From Grimontia marina (lineage in GTDB: Bacteria; Pseudomonadota; Gammaproteobacteria; Enterobacterales; Vibrionaceae), in contig NZ_FIZY01000028.1 of assembly GCF_900060185.1 (NCBI RefSeq), positions 1 to 64,000 on the forward strand: a stretch of 64,000 nt of DNA, in the 5' to 3' direction. Made by a program: the position numbers and the translations under genes. This document shows, piece after piece, positions 24,295 through 34,416 of this stretch. The notes beneath the pieces were generated by a model. It was not told the DNA's origin. It worked only from the letters and a program-made list of their open reading frames with translations, and did not search any database. The first letter of the stretch is position 1; the number at the start of each line of letters is the position of its first letter.

Positions 24295-25206
24295 ATGACC
24301 TCAATTGCCTTTTTTGGCACGCTGGAAGTAGGTCTGGTTTATGGCCTGGTCGCTCTGGGCGTATATCTGACTTTCCGGGTTTTGGACTTTCCGGATCTTA
24401 CTGTTGATGGCAGCTTCCCTATGGGAGCTGCTGTTGCAGCCACTCTGATCGTTTCAGGTGTTGATCCTTGGATTTCCACTTTTGCCGCCATCATTGCCAG
24501 CTCCATGACAGGTTTGATTACTGCATTTCTAACAGTGAAATGCGGGATCTTGAATCTACTGGCTAGTATTCTGACAATGATCGCCGCATTTTCTATCAAT
24601 ATCCGCATCATGGGACGCCCAAATATCGCATTATTAGGCGTGGATACCATTCTTACTCCATTTGAAAACATGGGCATTGACCCTGTTTACGCCCGCCCGC
24701 TGGTGGTTTTCGTTCTGGTTGTACTCAGTGCGCTATTTGTTATTCGCCTACTCAGCAGTGACTTTGGTTTGGGTCTGAGAGCGACTGGTGTCAACGCCCG
24801 CATGGTGAAAGCACAAGGAGCAAGCACTGCCTTTTACACCTACTTTGGCCTCGCATTATCCAATGGCTTTGTTGGTTTTTCAGGAGCCCTTTTTGCCCAA
24901 ACCAATAGTTTCGCAGACGTTACCTCAGGCGTGGGAACCATCGTTGTCGGCCTTGCGGCAGTCATCCTCGGCCAGACCTTGCTGCCAGGAAGAAAAGTCT
25001 GGGTGGCTGTGGTAGCCGTTATTCTTGGTTCGGTTTTGTACCGTTTGGCAGTTGCGTTTGCGCTCAGTTCTGGCATGTTCGGTTTGGAAGCATCCGACCT
25101 GAACCTTGTAACCGCTGTACTGGTGGCACTGGCGTTGGTTGCGCCGAAAGCGAAACAGCAGTACCAGAAAAATAAGAAAATGAAAGAAGCGGGGGCGGTG
25201 AAATGA
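24295..25206 (+). CDS. ABC transporter permease (TrpY-like, BPD_transp_2)
   Basis: 303 residues with about eight or nine membrane helices. GLVYGLVALGVYLTFRVLDFPDLTVDGSFPMGAAVAA at the start is typical of the branched-chain/sugar permease class (BPD_transp_2), as are LGLRATGVNARMVKAQG and GLALSNGFVGFSGALFAQ. It forms the channel with the neighbouring ATPase. The stop overlaps the ATPase start by 4 bases. Confidence 0.9.
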   Translation: MTSIAFFGTLEVGLVYGLVALGVYLTFRVLDFPDLTVDGSFPMGAAVAATLIVSGVDPWISTFAAIIASSMTGLITAFLTVKCGILNLLASILTMIAAFSINIRIMGRPNIALLGVDTILTPFENMGIDPVYARPLVVFVLVVLSALFVIRLLSSDFGLGLRATGVNARMVKAQGASTAFYTYFGLALSNGFVGFSGALFAQTNSFADVTSGVGTIVVGLAAVILGQTLLPGRKVWVAVVAVILGSVLYRLAVAFALSSGMFGLEASDLNLVTAVLVALALVAPKAKQQYQKNKKMKEAGAVK

Positions 25207-25997
25207 TCGAACTAAAAGACATTCAAGTCACCTTCAACCCAGGTACCGTATTAGAAAATCGCGCCCTTCGCAGCGTTTCGCTTACGGTCCCTGAAAACCA
25301 GTTCCTGACAATTATCGGTTCTAATGGGGCAGGTAAATCTACATTATTGGGTGCGGTATCTGGCGAAACTCCCATGGTTGGCGGTCGCGTGATTATCGAC
25401 GGTACGGATGTGACTAAACAGCAGGTCCACCAGCGTGCTGCTCTCGCCGCCCGTGTGTTTCAGGATCCGCTAGCCGGCACTTGTGCTTCTTTGAGCATCG
25501 AGGAAAATCTCGCATTGGCCTATAAGCGAGGAAGTATGCGAGGCTGGAACCTTGCGCTGTCTGGCAAACGTCGGGATATATTCAAAGAGCGTATTTCCAT
25601 TCTCGGACTTGGTCTGGAAGACCGTCTGGGCGACAGCATTGGCCTGCTTTCCGGTGGTCAGCGTCAGGCTGTGAGTCTGGTGATGGCAACACTGTCTGAC
25701 AGTAAACTATTGTTGCTAGATGAACACACAGCCGCGCTTGACCCTAGAATGGCAGCCTTTGTTATCGATCTGACCAAGAAAGTCATCACAGAGTTTGGTT
25801 TGACGGCACTCATGGTGACTCACTCTATGAAAGATGCACTGGCTTGTGGCGATCGCACAGTGATGCTTCACCAAGGTGAAATTGTTCTGGATGTCGAAGG
25901 TAAAGAACGCACCAACATGGGTGTTCCGCAGTTACTGGAAATGTTCAGCAAAGTCCGTGGTGAAGAGCTTGCTGACGACAGCTTACTACTAAGCTGA
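25203..25997 (+). CDS. ABC transporter ATP-binding protein (TrpZ-like)
   Basis: 264 residues. Walker A GSNGAGKST, signature LLSGGQRQAV, Walker B KLLLLDEHTAALDP and the switch His in LMVTHSMKDAL are all intact. It drives import through the TrpY-like permease. A terminator follows at 26024-26043, closing the three-gene operon. Confidence 0.93.
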   Translation: MIELKDIQVTFNPGTVLENRALRSVSLTVPENQFLTIIGSNGAGKSTLLGAVSGETPMVGGRVIIDGTDVTKQQVHQRAALAARVFQDPLAGTCASLSIEENLALAYKRGSMRGWNLALSGKRRDIFKERISILGLGLEDRLGDSIGLLSGGQRQAVSLVMATLSDSKLLLLDEHTAALDPRMAAFVIDLTKKVITEFGLTALMVTHSMKDALACGDRTVMLHQGEIVLDVEGKERTNMGVPQLLEMFSKVRGEELADDSLLLS

Positions 25998-26023
25998 GTG
26001 ACATCTCTAAAGATGAATCTTAA

Positions 26024-26043
26024 AGGGCAGTTTCGACTGCCCT
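26024..26043 (+). terminator. Terminator of the TrpXYZ-like operon
   Basis: AGGGCAG / CTGCCCT stem with a 6-base loop, then CTTGTTTTT on the + strand, 27 bases after the ATPase stop. Confidence 0.8.
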
Positions 26044-26158
26044 CTTGTTTTTATGCGGCAGTATTGGGCAGGATTTCAAACCTACAACGAGTAAATCAAG
26101 TCGATTGGTGACATAGTCAAGAAATAGGATCTGATTACCTTTGATAGAAAGGAAGGAA

Positions 26159-26782
26159 ATGATGGTAAGTTTAGAGTTTCTAATAACCTCTCTGGTCGTT
26201 GTGCTGATCCCCGGAACTGGCGTGCTTTATACTGTTTCTACTGGATTGTTTCTTGGCTCAAGGGCAACCATCTGGGCATCTTTAGGCTGCACCGTGGGTA
26301 TTGTTCCTTCTATGCTTGCCAGTATTACTGGACTAGCCATCATTTTGCATACCAGTGCAATTGCTTTTCAGGTAGTCAAATACGTGGGTGTTGCATATCT
26401 CCTTTACCTTGCTTGGACCATGTGGCGTTCGAGCAGTGTCCTTTCACTTAACGAAGAAAAAGAACCGATGAGTATGGTGGGCGTAGCCATTAAAGGCTGC
26501 CTGATGAACGTGCTTAACCCTAAACTCACGATTTTCTTTATGGCATTCTTACCCCAATTCGTTCCTGCCCAAGTTACCTCTCCAACCACCAACATGTTGG
26601 TGTTGGGAAGTCTTTTCATGGCGATGACATTTATAGTGTTTCTGATTTATGGCGCCCTCGCGGCTTTGGTGCGTGATTACATCATCAATTCCGAGCGTTT
26701 AACGGTGGGATTGCAAAGAGCGTTCGCAGGAAGTTTTGCCGCTTTGGGTTTAAAACTCGCATTTTCAGAGCGAACCAATTGA
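26159..26782 (+). CDS. LysE/RhtB-family amino-acid exporter
   Basis: 207 residues from ATG 26159 (or 26162), after AAGGAAGG. Six hydrophobic helices. VVLIPGTGVLYTVSTGLFLGSRATIWASLGCTVGI corresponds to the conserved PGPxxLYV-like segment of the RhtB family, and GCLMNVLNPKLTIFFMAFLPQFV is the second signature. Such proteins export amino acids such as threonine, homoserine or cysteine. The substrate is unknown. Monocistronic, with its own terminator. Confidence 0.9.
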   Translation: MMVSLEFLITSLVVVLIPGTGVLYTVSTGLFLGSRATIWASLGCTVGIVPSMLASITGLAIILHTSAIAFQVVKYVGVAYLLYLAWTMWRSSSVLSLNEEKEPMSMVGVAIKGCLMNVLNPKLTIFFMAFLPQFVPAQVTSPTTNMLVLGSLFMAMTFIVFLIYGALAALVRDYIINSERLTVGLQRAFAGSFAALGLKLAFSERTN

Positions 26783-26804
26783 TATCGTTTTTGAACTGAA
26801 TGTG

Positions 26805-26831
26805 AAAAGCCCCAGTTTTGCCGGGGCTTTT
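26805..26831. terminator. Terminator between the LysE-type gene and viaA
   Basis: AAAAGCCCC and GGGGCTTTT with a 9-base loop, flanked by T on both strands as read. It can serve the LysE-type gene (+) and viaA (-). Confidence 0.88.
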
Positions 26832-26854
26832 TGATCAAGTCCTGATTTAGGTCG

Positions 26855-28303
26855 TTAAAACCGTTTCAACAAACGTCCCATCAGTGATGGATGGTAATCC
26901 CAAGTGTGATCGAACATTTCCATCAACTTTGGGTTTCCATATTTGGAAAGATTAATGGCGTGGAAGCGGTTGTACTGCTGTTTCAACGCGTCCACTTTAT
27001 CTTGTACTTCTTGCGGCTGAACCGGGGCGATAAAGTCAGAGATAACCACTAGATCCGCATTACGGTATTTGTCTGTTCCCATCAAATCAATCGAATGGTT
27101 CAGGACAGGCTCTAAGTCTGTCCCACCGTGGAATGAATAAGACAGGAAATTCAGTGCCTCTTTCAAACCCTGCTCACCCGTCAATTCATAGGTAATGTGG
27201 TCAGTCGAGAAAATCATCACAGAACAATCGCGGTCTTCTTTCACCGCGATTTGCATCAACGCGTAAGCCATTGCTTTCGCACACTGCTCCGGAAACCCAT
27301 TCATAGAGCCTGATGCATCCACGCAAATCAGAAAAGGCCCTTTCTCAATTTCTACCTGCTTACATTCAGGCTTGAAGGATTTGACCTTTCGTAATGTACG
27401 CTGCATACCTTGCATGCGATAAGTCAGTAGCCGTTTGTCGGCAAAGTGTTTGTAGAAAAGAACTTCTAACGCGGGTTCAGCGAGATAAATCGTTTCATTC
27501 GGTACGATGCGCTCAAGGTTATCACTTTGGTGAACACCAACAATGTCATCAGCAACATTGTCATCAGGTTCTTCAACCAGCTTCAACTCTTCTGCCGGTG
27601 ACCGGTGTAGTGACGGGTCATCGACCTCATTCGCCATGCGACCAAGTTTCTCGGCAATCTCCTGAAGATCCTTGTTCTCTCTCAGGAAAGTCACAAAGCG
27701 TTTCAGTAACTCGACATCCGTTTGGGTCACCTTGGATGACGCTAAATCCCACAGGCGCCCAACCTTTTCGATGGTTCCATATTCTTGAACGTTTTCGAGT
27801 GTTTTGTATGTTTCAATGCGTTGATAAAGCTCTTTGAGTAGTTTATCTTTGTACGCCTCAAGCTCTTTTTGCTGAGCTTGCTGAATGGCACTCGCTAAAT
27901 GCTCATACCACTTATTACAAAAGTAGGCCTGAAACATTGGGGTTTCTTTCGCTATGTTCTTCTCTAGTATTCTACGTGCTTCAAGATAGAAAGCTGACTT
28001 TCCTTCGAGTTTCCTGAACATCACTTTCGCCTGATTGGCAAAGTCATGCTGAGGAAGAGCAACTGCTTCTTGGTATAGCTGTATCTCTTGTTTTAAGTCG
28101 TTGGTAATACAATCTGTACTGAGACGGCGCTTCACTGAATGGCGCCATTTACGAATATGCGCCCGCACTGCTGATTTTGCGGAAGGACTGGATTCCGTAA
28201 TCACCAGAAGTTGCGGCTTTGCCATCACCTCAGTAACTGCGTGTTCCAACATCCCAGTTTCCGCAAGCATCATACCTAGATGGAGGCTTTCTGGACTGAC
28301 CAT
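26855..28303 (-). CDS. viaA: ViaA, VWA-domain partner of RavA
   Basis: 482 residues. The C-terminal von Willebrand A domain has the MIDAS motif in FLICVDASGSMNG (about residue 330), plus FSYSFHGGTDLEPVL and DLVVISDFIAP. The N-terminal half is alpha-helical. The length matches E. coli ViaA (483). With the RavA MoxR ATPase it forms a chaperone-like pair that interacts with respiratory complexes (NADH dehydrogenase, fumarate reductase) and affects aminoglycoside sensitivity in E. coli. It lies 9 bases after ravA. Confidence 0.93.
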   Translation of the reverse strand: MVSPESLHLGMMLAETGMLEHAVTEVMAKPQLLVITESSPSAKSAVRAHIRKWRHSVKRRLSTDCITNDLKQEIQLYQEAVALPQHDFANQAKVMFRKLEGKSAFYLEARRILEKNIAKETPMFQAYFCNKWYEHLASAIQQAQQKELEAYKDKLLKELYQRIETYKTLENVQEYGTIEKVGRLWDLASSKVTQTDVELLKRFVTFLRENKDLQEIAEKLGRMANEVDDPSLHRSPAEELKLVEEPDDNVADDIVGVHQSDNLERIVPNETIYLAEPALEVLFYKHFADKRLLTYRMQGMQRTLRKVKSFKPECKQVEIEKGPFLICVDASGSMNGFPEQCAKAMAYALMQIAVKEDRDCSVMIFSTDHITYELTGEQGLKEALNFLSYSFHGGTDLEPVLNHSIDLMGTDKYRNADLVVISDFIAPVQPQEVQDKVDALKQQYNRFHAINLSKYGNPKLMEMFDHTWDYHPSLMGRLLKRF

Positions 28304-28312
28304 AACTCCTCC

Positions 28313-29965
28313 TTACTCGAAGTATTCCGTTAACATTCGTGTTCTGAACGCACCTTTTTCAAACTTCGTTGTTTGACGCTGCAACGTTTCTTCTGCATCA
28401 GTAATGCTGTTTGCGAGCAGTTCCAATAGTTCGGAATTTGCAAAGTGATGCGGTAGCGTAGCGTTGATTTGTGTTCTGGCAACCCGAATTAAATGTTTTG
28501 CATCATCAATTTTAGCAATGGACGCTTCATTGCGCGTTTGCCACTCAGAAAAGGTATTCGTATCATTGTCATCAACTCCCGCAATTGCGACGGGTACCGG
28601 ACGGTTTGCGATATCTTTGATCACCAGCCGGTGCTCACCATCAACGTCAAACTTCAACAAGCAGAGATTAGGATTCTTATTGACGTAGCCGTACACGTCG
28701 CACGCTCCGTTCTTGATTTTCTTTTCAAACTCAGTGGCATCAACATATACCCAACGACTGTCACCCTTCTCTTTCTCTGACACAGAAGGGTTGGAGTCCA
28801 ACATCACAAACTTGACCAAATTATTCGCCATATTGACCGAATAACGGCGCGCACCTGACAAGTCGATGCGGTTCTTTTCTTTGCGCATCGAAAGCTCAGT
28901 ATTTGCAGTGTGACCGAGTACATTCTTAATTTCTTCAGCCAACTCGCGACTGTCCTCATTCGCTTCATTAGCAATGGCTAATGCTTCTTGTTGGTTGAAG
29001 CAAATTTCCTGCGCAAAGCGGCGCATCACATCAGTCACGACATTGCGTGACTCAGGGCTGTGCCATAAACATTCCTGCAGCAGCAAGAGATCGACAGGAT
29101 TAACATCATTTCGACCATTGAAGAACGCACTTGCCTTGAGAAGACGAACCGCTTTTTTCCAACGGCGGTCAGATATGTAGAGTTCTTCTGGTGGAAAGTT
29201 ATTCCCTCCTTCTTCCGCTTCCCTTTCCAATATCATCTTTAACGCATAGATTTTTTCAAACACGTCGTCAGACAATGAAACATTGTCGATCTGATGCTGC
29301 CATTGTTCGTATTCATGTGCCTTGATAGAAATATCACTGCCAATAGAAATCTCAGCCTCTCCGCTTTCCCCCGTCAGCAAGCGCTTGAAGTTGCTTTTCT
29401 CCTGAATGCGGTTGACGAAGATACGCACCAGCATGCGGTCGTACAGCGCGTCTAAACCGCTGTCTGGTTCTGGCAGTTCGTTAGAGGCAGTCACAAGAAG
29501 GCGCATCGGAACCGGCAGTACTTCACAACCGTTACGGAAAACACGCTCGTTAACAACTGTCAGTAAGGTATTTAAAATGGCAGGACCGGCTTTCCAGATC
29601 TCATCCAGAAACACGACGTCTGCGGTAGGCAGGTAGCCATCAGTTAGGCGTACATATTTGCCGTTGTCTTTGAGTTCCTGAATAGAAAGTGGGCCAAACA
29701 CCTCTTCAGGCGTGGAAAAACGGGTCATCAGATACTCGAAAAAGCGACTGTCATCAAACGCTTGAATCAAACGTTTTGCGATGTAACTTTTAGCGATCCC
29801 TGGAGGCCCCAACAAAAAAACACTTTCACCGCTGAGTGCTGCAAGCAGACAAAGACGAATAGTGTTCTCCCTCTCGTAAACGCCATTTGAAAGGGCATGT
29901 ACAAGTTTCTGAATGCGTTCTGGGAGTAAAACATTATTTGTAGTCATAGCGATTTGATTCGTCAC
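28313..29965 (-). CDS. ravA: RavA, MoxR-family AAA+ ATPase
   Basis: 550 residues. The GTG start at 29965 is chosen over ATG 29947 because GGAGC sits 6 bases upstream of GTG. Walker A GPPGIAKS, Walker [20 protein letters not shown], sensor 1 [23 protein letters not shown] and [19 protein letters not shown] match E. coli RavA (498 residues). The extra length is in the C-terminal region, which in E. coli contacts LdcI. It should form hexamers and work with ViaA. Confidence 0.93.
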   Translation of the reverse strand: MTNQIAMTTNNVLLPERIQKLVHALSNGVYERENTIRLCLLAALSGESVFLLGPPGIAKSYIAKRLIQAFDDSRFFEYLMTRFSTPEEVFGPLSIQELKDNGKYVRLTDGYLPTADVVFLDEIWKAGPAILNTLLTVVNERVFRNGCEVLPVPMRLLVTASNELPEPDSGLDALYDRMLVRIFVNRIQEKSNFKRLLTGESGEAEISIGSDISIKAHEYEQWQHQIDNVSLSDDVFEKIYALKMILEREAEEGGNNFPPEELYISDRRWKKAVRLLKASAFFNGRNDVNPVDLLLLQECLWHSPESRNVVTDVMRRFAQEICFNQQEALAIANEANEDSRELAEEIKNVLGHTANTELSMRKEKNRIDLSGARRYSVNMANNLVKFVMLDSNPSVSEKEKGDSRWVYVDATEFEKKIKNGACDVYGYVNKNPNLCLLKFDVDGEHRLVIKDIANRPVPVAIAGVDDNDTNTFSEWQTRNEASIAKIDDAKHLIRVARTQINATLPHHFANSELLELLANSITDAEETLQRQTTKFEKGAFRTRMLTEYFE

Positions 29966-30203
29966 GTTGCTGCTCCGTGTATATTAATCAACAACATGAA
30001 TTCACTCTTATCATATTGTTAACACCTTGTAACCATTAATATCTGCTTACATCTTGTATACCATTTCAAGTTTGATCCCTTCCACCTTTCAATCTTAGTT
30101 TTCATTTTTGTTGCATGGAAATTACGCAACACATATCGACTTTTACATCGTTTCATTCACACACTGGCAACATCCAAAATTTTCTTTGAGCAGCAGACAT
30201 AAA

Positions 30204-30229
30204 AAAGCCCCCGCATTAGCGAGGGCTTT
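30204..30229 (-). terminator. Terminator of sseA
   Basis: AAAGCCC-C-CGC / GCG-A-GGGCTTT stem with one mismatch and a 4-base loop. T-run on the minus strand, 14 bases past the sseA stop. The rest of 29966-30243 shows no gene. Confidence 0.85.
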
Positions 30230-30243
30230 ACTCAATGGGTTAG

Positions 30244-31092
30244 CTAGTCTTTCACCACTGGAAGCTCAGTGTTACTGCCCCACTCGGTCCAGGAGCCATC
30301 ATAAACTGCTATCTTGGTACCCAACGCCCATTCCGCCGCCAGTGCAAATGTACATGCAGTCACACCTGAACCGCAGGAGGACACATTAGGCTTATCTTTA
30401 GATAGGACTTGCGAGAGAAGCATTGACAGTGTTTCTTTTGACTTGAACTTGCCATTCTCGGTGAGTGAAAGAAAAGGTAAGTTTTTTGCGGTTGGCATAT
30501 GTCCACTTCTCACACCAGGTCTAGGTTCAGCAACACAGCCAGAGAAACGATCCGCAGGTCGAACATCAACGACATTCAAAGATTCCGCCTCAATACCTGC
30601 CAAGAGGTCTTTTGAGTTAATGACACCCTCTTTATCAAGCTTTGCCTTATAGCCGGTCGAGGTCGGGGATTGAGGCACATCGGTATCTAACTCGCCGCCA
30701 ATACCTTCCCAAGCCGGCATCCCACCATCCAACAGTGCGACATTCTGGTGGCCCATGACTTTAAACATCCACCACACTCGCGGGGATGAGAAGATACCTG
30801 CTGTATCATAAACAACGATGTCATCTTCATTACTGATCCCCAACTCTGCGACAGCGGCTTCAAATTGGGCTTCTGATGGCAGCATATGCGGGAGAGGAGA
30901 AGTTTTATCATATATCTCGCCATCAAAATCGAAATACACTGAACCGGGGATACGTTTCGTTGACCATTCAGATTTGGCGTTTCTGTCCGTACCTGGCATA
31001 AACCAACTGGCATCTACCAGCTTAAGTTTCGGTGAGTCAAGGTTATCTCTTAACCATTCAGCACTGACTAATACTTCATTTATCTGTAGCAA
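30244..31092 (-). CDS. sseA: 3-mercaptopyruvate sulfurtransferase
   Basis: 282 residues from a TTG start with AAGGAGAG upstream. Two rhodanese domains: the N-terminal inactive one (residues 5-130) and the C-terminal one with catalytic Cys240 in CGSGVTAC, the loop that distinguishes mercaptopyruvate from thiosulfate transferases. It transfers sulfur from 3-mercaptopyruvate to thiophilic acceptors and may supply H2S or persulfide. Size and loop match E. coli SseA (281 residues). Confidence 0.93.
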   Translation of the reverse strand: MLQINEVLVSAEWLRDNLDSPKLKLVDASWFMPGTDRNAKSEWSTKRIPGSVYFDFDGEIYDKTSPLPHMLPSEAQFEAAVAELGISNEDDIVVYDTAGIFSSPRVWWMFKVMGHQNVALLDGGMPAWEGIGGELDTDVPQSPTSTGYKAKLDKEGVINSKDLLAGIEAESLNVVDVRPADRFSGCVAEPRPGVRSGHMPTAKNLPFLSLTENGKFKSKETLSMLLSQVLSKDKPNVSSCGSGVTACTFALAAEWALGTKIAVYDGSWTEWGSNTELPVVKD

Positions 31093-31179
31093 ATCACTCT
31101 CCTTATAGCTAGCCGTCGTAAGACTCTGTCGAATGGTATAGCATGGGCCAAGTCGCTATTAAATAATACAAAGGACATT

Positions 31180-32082
31180 ATGTTGTCACGCAGATTCATT
31201 GGCGCAGCGATTTTCGCTTTACCCCTGTTTAGCGCCACAAGTCAAGCTGCCACGGTTTCATTCTCCATCGATAATGATGGGGCATTAGGCACTGACAGGG
31301 ATTATACCAGCGGCCTTTTCCTCCGGTGGTCATCCGACCCAAGCGTGATTGGCTATAGCCTCGAAATTGGATCACAAATGTGGACGCCTTCAGATATAGA
31401 GCTCACTAAGCCACAACCCAATGAACGTTCTTATGCCGGCTTGGTTTATGGGATGGGCCGTGCATATCATCAAACCGACTTCTACGCTCTTAAAGGAAGT
31501 CTGATGCTTGGCACAGTAGGACCTGACTCTTATGCGGAAGAAGCGCAATCTATTGTTCATGAAATCATCGGTTCACCCGATCCCAAAGGGTGGAATTATC
31601 AAATAGATAATGAATTCATCTATCAAGTTGGGCTTGAAGCCCACCAACTGATAACACGAAGCCCTATTGGAGAGTTCAGCGCGTTTGGTCGTGGTCAGGG
31701 TGGTAACTTCCAGAGTGAAGTCGCCGTCGGCGGCACCTATCGCTTTGGTTTTGACCTTGGGAATACCTTCGGCTCAACATCTGTATTACCCGGTAACGCG
31801 GTCGATGTTGGCCTACTCAGCCACTCAGACAATGGCATGTTCTTCTTTACATCCGTTGAGGCACGATATCGATTTGGTGACATAACTATAGAGGGTGATA
31901 AACCACCCGAGAATGGCGATGTTCATGTGGAACGCGTACAAGCCGGTATATCTGGTGGAGTCACTTGGTATTCACAACATTGGGGTGCAGTGGCTTCTGT
32001 CACCGCGCATTCTAAGCAATATGAAGAGTCAGAGCGGAATCACAGTGCCTATGCAAACTTTACGCTTTTCTATCGCTACTAG
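31180..32082 (+). CDS. LpxR-like outer-membrane lipid A 3'-O-deacylase
   Basis: 300 residues with signal peptide (ends ATSQA). DNDGALGTDRDYTSGLFLRWSSD carries the Asn-Asp and Ser positions of the LpxR active site, and SIVHEIIGSPDPKGWNYQ carries the catalytic His region. The rest alternates amphipathic strands ending in FTLFYRY, with a C-terminal aromatic as in outer-membrane barrels. LpxR removes the 3' acyloxyacyl group of lipid A and alters envelope charge and immune recognition. Transcribed alone; a perfect palindromic terminator follows. Confidence 0.87.
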   Translation: MLSRRFIGAAIFALPLFSATSQAATVSFSIDNDGALGTDRDYTSGLFLRWSSDPSVIGYSLEIGSQMWTPSDIELTKPQPNERSYAGLVYGMGRAYHQTDFYALKGSLMLGTVGPDSYAEEAQSIVHEIIGSPDPKGWNYQIDNEFIYQVGLEAHQLITRSPIGEFSAFGRGQGGNFQSEVAVGGTYRFGFDLGNTFGSTSVLPGNAVDVGLLSHSDNGMFFFTSVEARYRFGDITIEGDKPPENGDVHVERVQAGISGGVTWYSQHWGAVASVTAHSKQYEESERNHSAYANFTLFYRY

Positions 32083-32101
32083 TTAACTCTGCAATAATAG
32101 C

Positions 32102-32125
32102 AAAGGGCTGGATATCCAGCCCTTT
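32102..32125. terminator. Bidirectional terminator, 24-base perfect palindrome
   Basis: AAAGGGCTGGAT joined directly to its complement, between the converging lpxR-like and Nudix genes. The central bases must form the loop, so the stem is AAAGGGCTGG/CCAGCCCTTT. Confidence 0.82.
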
Positions 32126-32136
32126 CTGATCCGATG

Positions 32137-32658
32137 CTACAAGCCTAATTCTTTGACAATAAGCTCCAACAGATACGTTTCACGCTCAATCGATAAGCCT
32201 CGCTTATCATTATTAGCTATAGTCTGTTTGTTGTGGGCAATAGCCTCATGGATATTAACCCACAGTGGTCGCATTCCATTTTTCACTTCGTAATCTTCTA
32301 AGGATACTTCGCCAAGCTCATCATCAATGTCACACCAGAAACAATAAGACATCATGTGCACCGTATCAAAATCCGGCTTGTGCCAAGGGCGGAACTCTTC
32401 GTAAGCGCCAAATTCACGAATGTTTCGAATATTTTGCGCTCCTGTCTCTTCGCTAAGTTCACGGACTAAACCTTGCACTTTATCTTCATGCTCATCGATA
32501 CCACCACCAGGGAGCGAATAGTCATAGTAACGCTCAGTGAACAGTAGGAGGATTTTGTCCTCTTTCACGACGATTGCGCGCGCCGCGCGTCGGTGGAAAC
32601 TGGTCTTATCTTCGAGAGGAAGAACACTAGGATGGTAGCTGGTTTTTAGAATCTGCAT
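32137..32658 (-). CDS. Nudix hydrolase
   Basis: 173 residues. The Nudix box is complete: GGGIDEHEDKV, then RELSEETG, with both metal-binding glutamates. RRAARAIVVKEDKILLLFTERYYDYSLPGGG precedes it. Such enzymes cleave nucleoside diphosphates linked to another group. The substrate cannot be predicted. Single gene. Confidence 0.9.
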   Translation of the reverse strand: MQILKTSYHPSVLPLEDKTSFHRRAARAIVVKEDKILLLFTERYYDYSLPGGGIDEHEDKVQGLVRELSEETGAQNIRNIREFGAYEEFRPWHKPDFDTVHMMSYCFWCDIDDELGEVSLEDYEVKNGMRPLWVNIHEAIAHNKQTIANNDKRGLSIERETYLLELIVKELGL

Positions 32659-33157
32659 GATTTAACTCAGGTAGCTTACTACGCGAAGAGACGAACTCTA
32701 ACGAGTACAAACATATAGGGCAAATATAAAATGCGATCGACCTAACGCTTTGAGTTAATGAGAAACATAACAGTTGTTGCAATTCGCAATTAGCTTCTTA
32801 GAATACATGAAATCTTAAATGAGTCCCGTAATCTAATGATCAGATTGGCGATTGTGGCGATTGTGAAATGGTGACATATATTCATCGCACGGATACGCTT
32901 CGACACTTTCTAAACAGTAAAGTCAAATAAATCATTAACCTATACCAGATGAAACCTCTACATATATAGCTATTACAGAATATCATTCGGCGTTTTTGAA
33001 ATTTTATCGACAAATTTGTTTCATTTTAGAGATGCCAGTTTGTATTTTGTATATAATTATATTCATCAATAACGTAGTAACCCCAATTACTTTTACAGCA
33101 TGGCGTGGTTTAAAAAGTGAGAGCCTATCCGAATGATTTTTAACGGAGCAAGCATTA
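32659..33157. other. Intergenic region upstream of the HD-GYP gene
   Basis: About 500 AT-rich bases between divergent genes. A tandem pair of GGCGATTGT lies at 32847-32864. No gene or RNA was recognised. A promoter for the HD-GYP gene is expected near 33050-33120, but I could not choose one. Confidence 0.5.
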
Positions 33158-34312
33158 ATGCTGCAGAAAGTCGCCATTGATAATGTTGAGATCGGCATGT
33201 ACGTCGAGCAAATTGAATCTCAATGCGCCCGCACAAAGATGAAAAAGCCCGGTTTCATCAGACAAGAAGAAACCATTAATAACCTGCGATACAAAGGCGT
33301 GCTTTTCGTTTATGTCGACGCAGACCAAGTCATTTCCGATGACGAAATTCAGTATCACGAAACAAAAGTGGGTGAGCACTCGTCTATTAAAGGTAGCGAC
33401 GAGCTCGTTGCCGCCAAAGAACTGGTAGACAAATCAAAGAAACAACTGAGCAAACTACTCAACGATGTCTACGAAAACAAACCTGTCGACATTGAACCCA
33501 TCAAGCAAGTCAGTTCCGATATCGTAGAGAATATTTTCGAGCGGAGAGACGCCGTTTTTTGGATCAGCGGCATCCGTGAAAAAAGCGCCTACCTGCTCGA
33601 TCATTCAATGAATGTGGCATTCCATCTAGTGAATTTCGGTCGGTATCTGGAACTTGACCGCCAGACGCTGGAAGAGCTCGCCATTGGTGGCCTTGTACAC
33701 GACATTGGCAAGATCCTGATTCGTGATGAAGTGCTAAACAAGCCGGGCAAGCTTACCGACGAAGAGTTTCTTCACATGAAGGAGCATCAAACACTGTCGC
33801 AGCCAGTTTTGGATAGCATGATGGATTTACCCAAGCTCAGTAGAGACGTCAGCTTGATGCACCATGAAAAGATTGACGGCAACGGTTACCCGAATGGACT
33901 AAAAGGTGATGAACTTACACTAATTGGACGCATGTCCTGTATTATCGATATTTACGATGCGTTAACTGCCGAGCGTTGTTACAAGCCTGCTTTATCAGCG
34001 TCAGAGGCGTTCAAGATAATGCTTGGTCTAACACCTTTCCATCTCGACCCAGATCTTCTTAAACAATTCATTCGCTGTGTTGGCTTCTATCCTATCGGAT
34101 CTGTGGTAGAACTTAGTAACGGTAGGGTTGGATTGGTATGCAAAGAAAATCCGGATGACTTGATGACCCCAACGGTGAAACTGTTCTATTCCGCGAAAAC
34201 TGAATCTTTTCGTGAAGTTGAGTTCATCGACCTAAAAAAACGACCTGATCTCAAAATCATACGTGGGCTGACTGAAGCAAAGCTCAAAACAGATTTCTCC
34301 GAATTCCGTTAA
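33158..34312 (+). CDS. HD-GYP c-di-GMP phosphodiesterase with DUF3391 domain
   Basis: 384 residues. DUF3391 occupies about residues 1-130 (VAIDNVEIGMYVEQIE). The HD-GYP domain follows: HD at 181-182 (VHDIGK), HHEKIDGNGYPNG at 235-247, then DIYDALTAERCYK. The motif reads GNGYP, as in active HD-GYP enzymes, which degrade c-di-GMP to pGpG or GMP. No membrane segment, so it is cytoplasmic. Together with the two EAL proteins it makes three predicted phosphodiesterases in the window. Confidence 0.92.
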   Translation: MLQKVAIDNVEIGMYVEQIESQCARTKMKKPGFIRQEETINNLRYKGVLFVYVDADQVISDDEIQYHETKVGEHSSIKGSDELVAAKELVDKSKKQLSKLLNDVYENKPVDIEPIKQVSSDIVENIFERRDAVFWISGIREKSAYLLDHSMNVAFHLVNFGRYLELDRQTLEELAIGGLVHDIGKILIRDEVLNKPGKLTDEEFLHMKEHQTLSQPVLDSMMDLPKLSRDVSLMHHEKIDGNGYPNGLKGDELTLIGRMSCIIDIYDALTAERCYKPALSASEAFKIMLGLTPFHLDPDLLKQFIRCVGFYPIGSVVELSNGRVGLVCKENPDDLMTPTVKLFYSAKTESFREVEFIDLKKRPDLKIIRGLTEAKLKTDFSEFR

Positions 34313-34416
34313 TCGTTCTATTCTTCACCAATCGCACTACTTCTCTTTTTTATTTCATGACCTAGCCGACAGTTTTTCTTATACTTGTCGGCTCTTTTAA
34401 TTGTGGAACTGAAACA

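Noticed and set aside
32847-32864. Tandem GGCGATTGT as a functional iteron or CRISPR-like repeat
   Set aside because: Only two copies, no spacer structure and no replication gene nearby.
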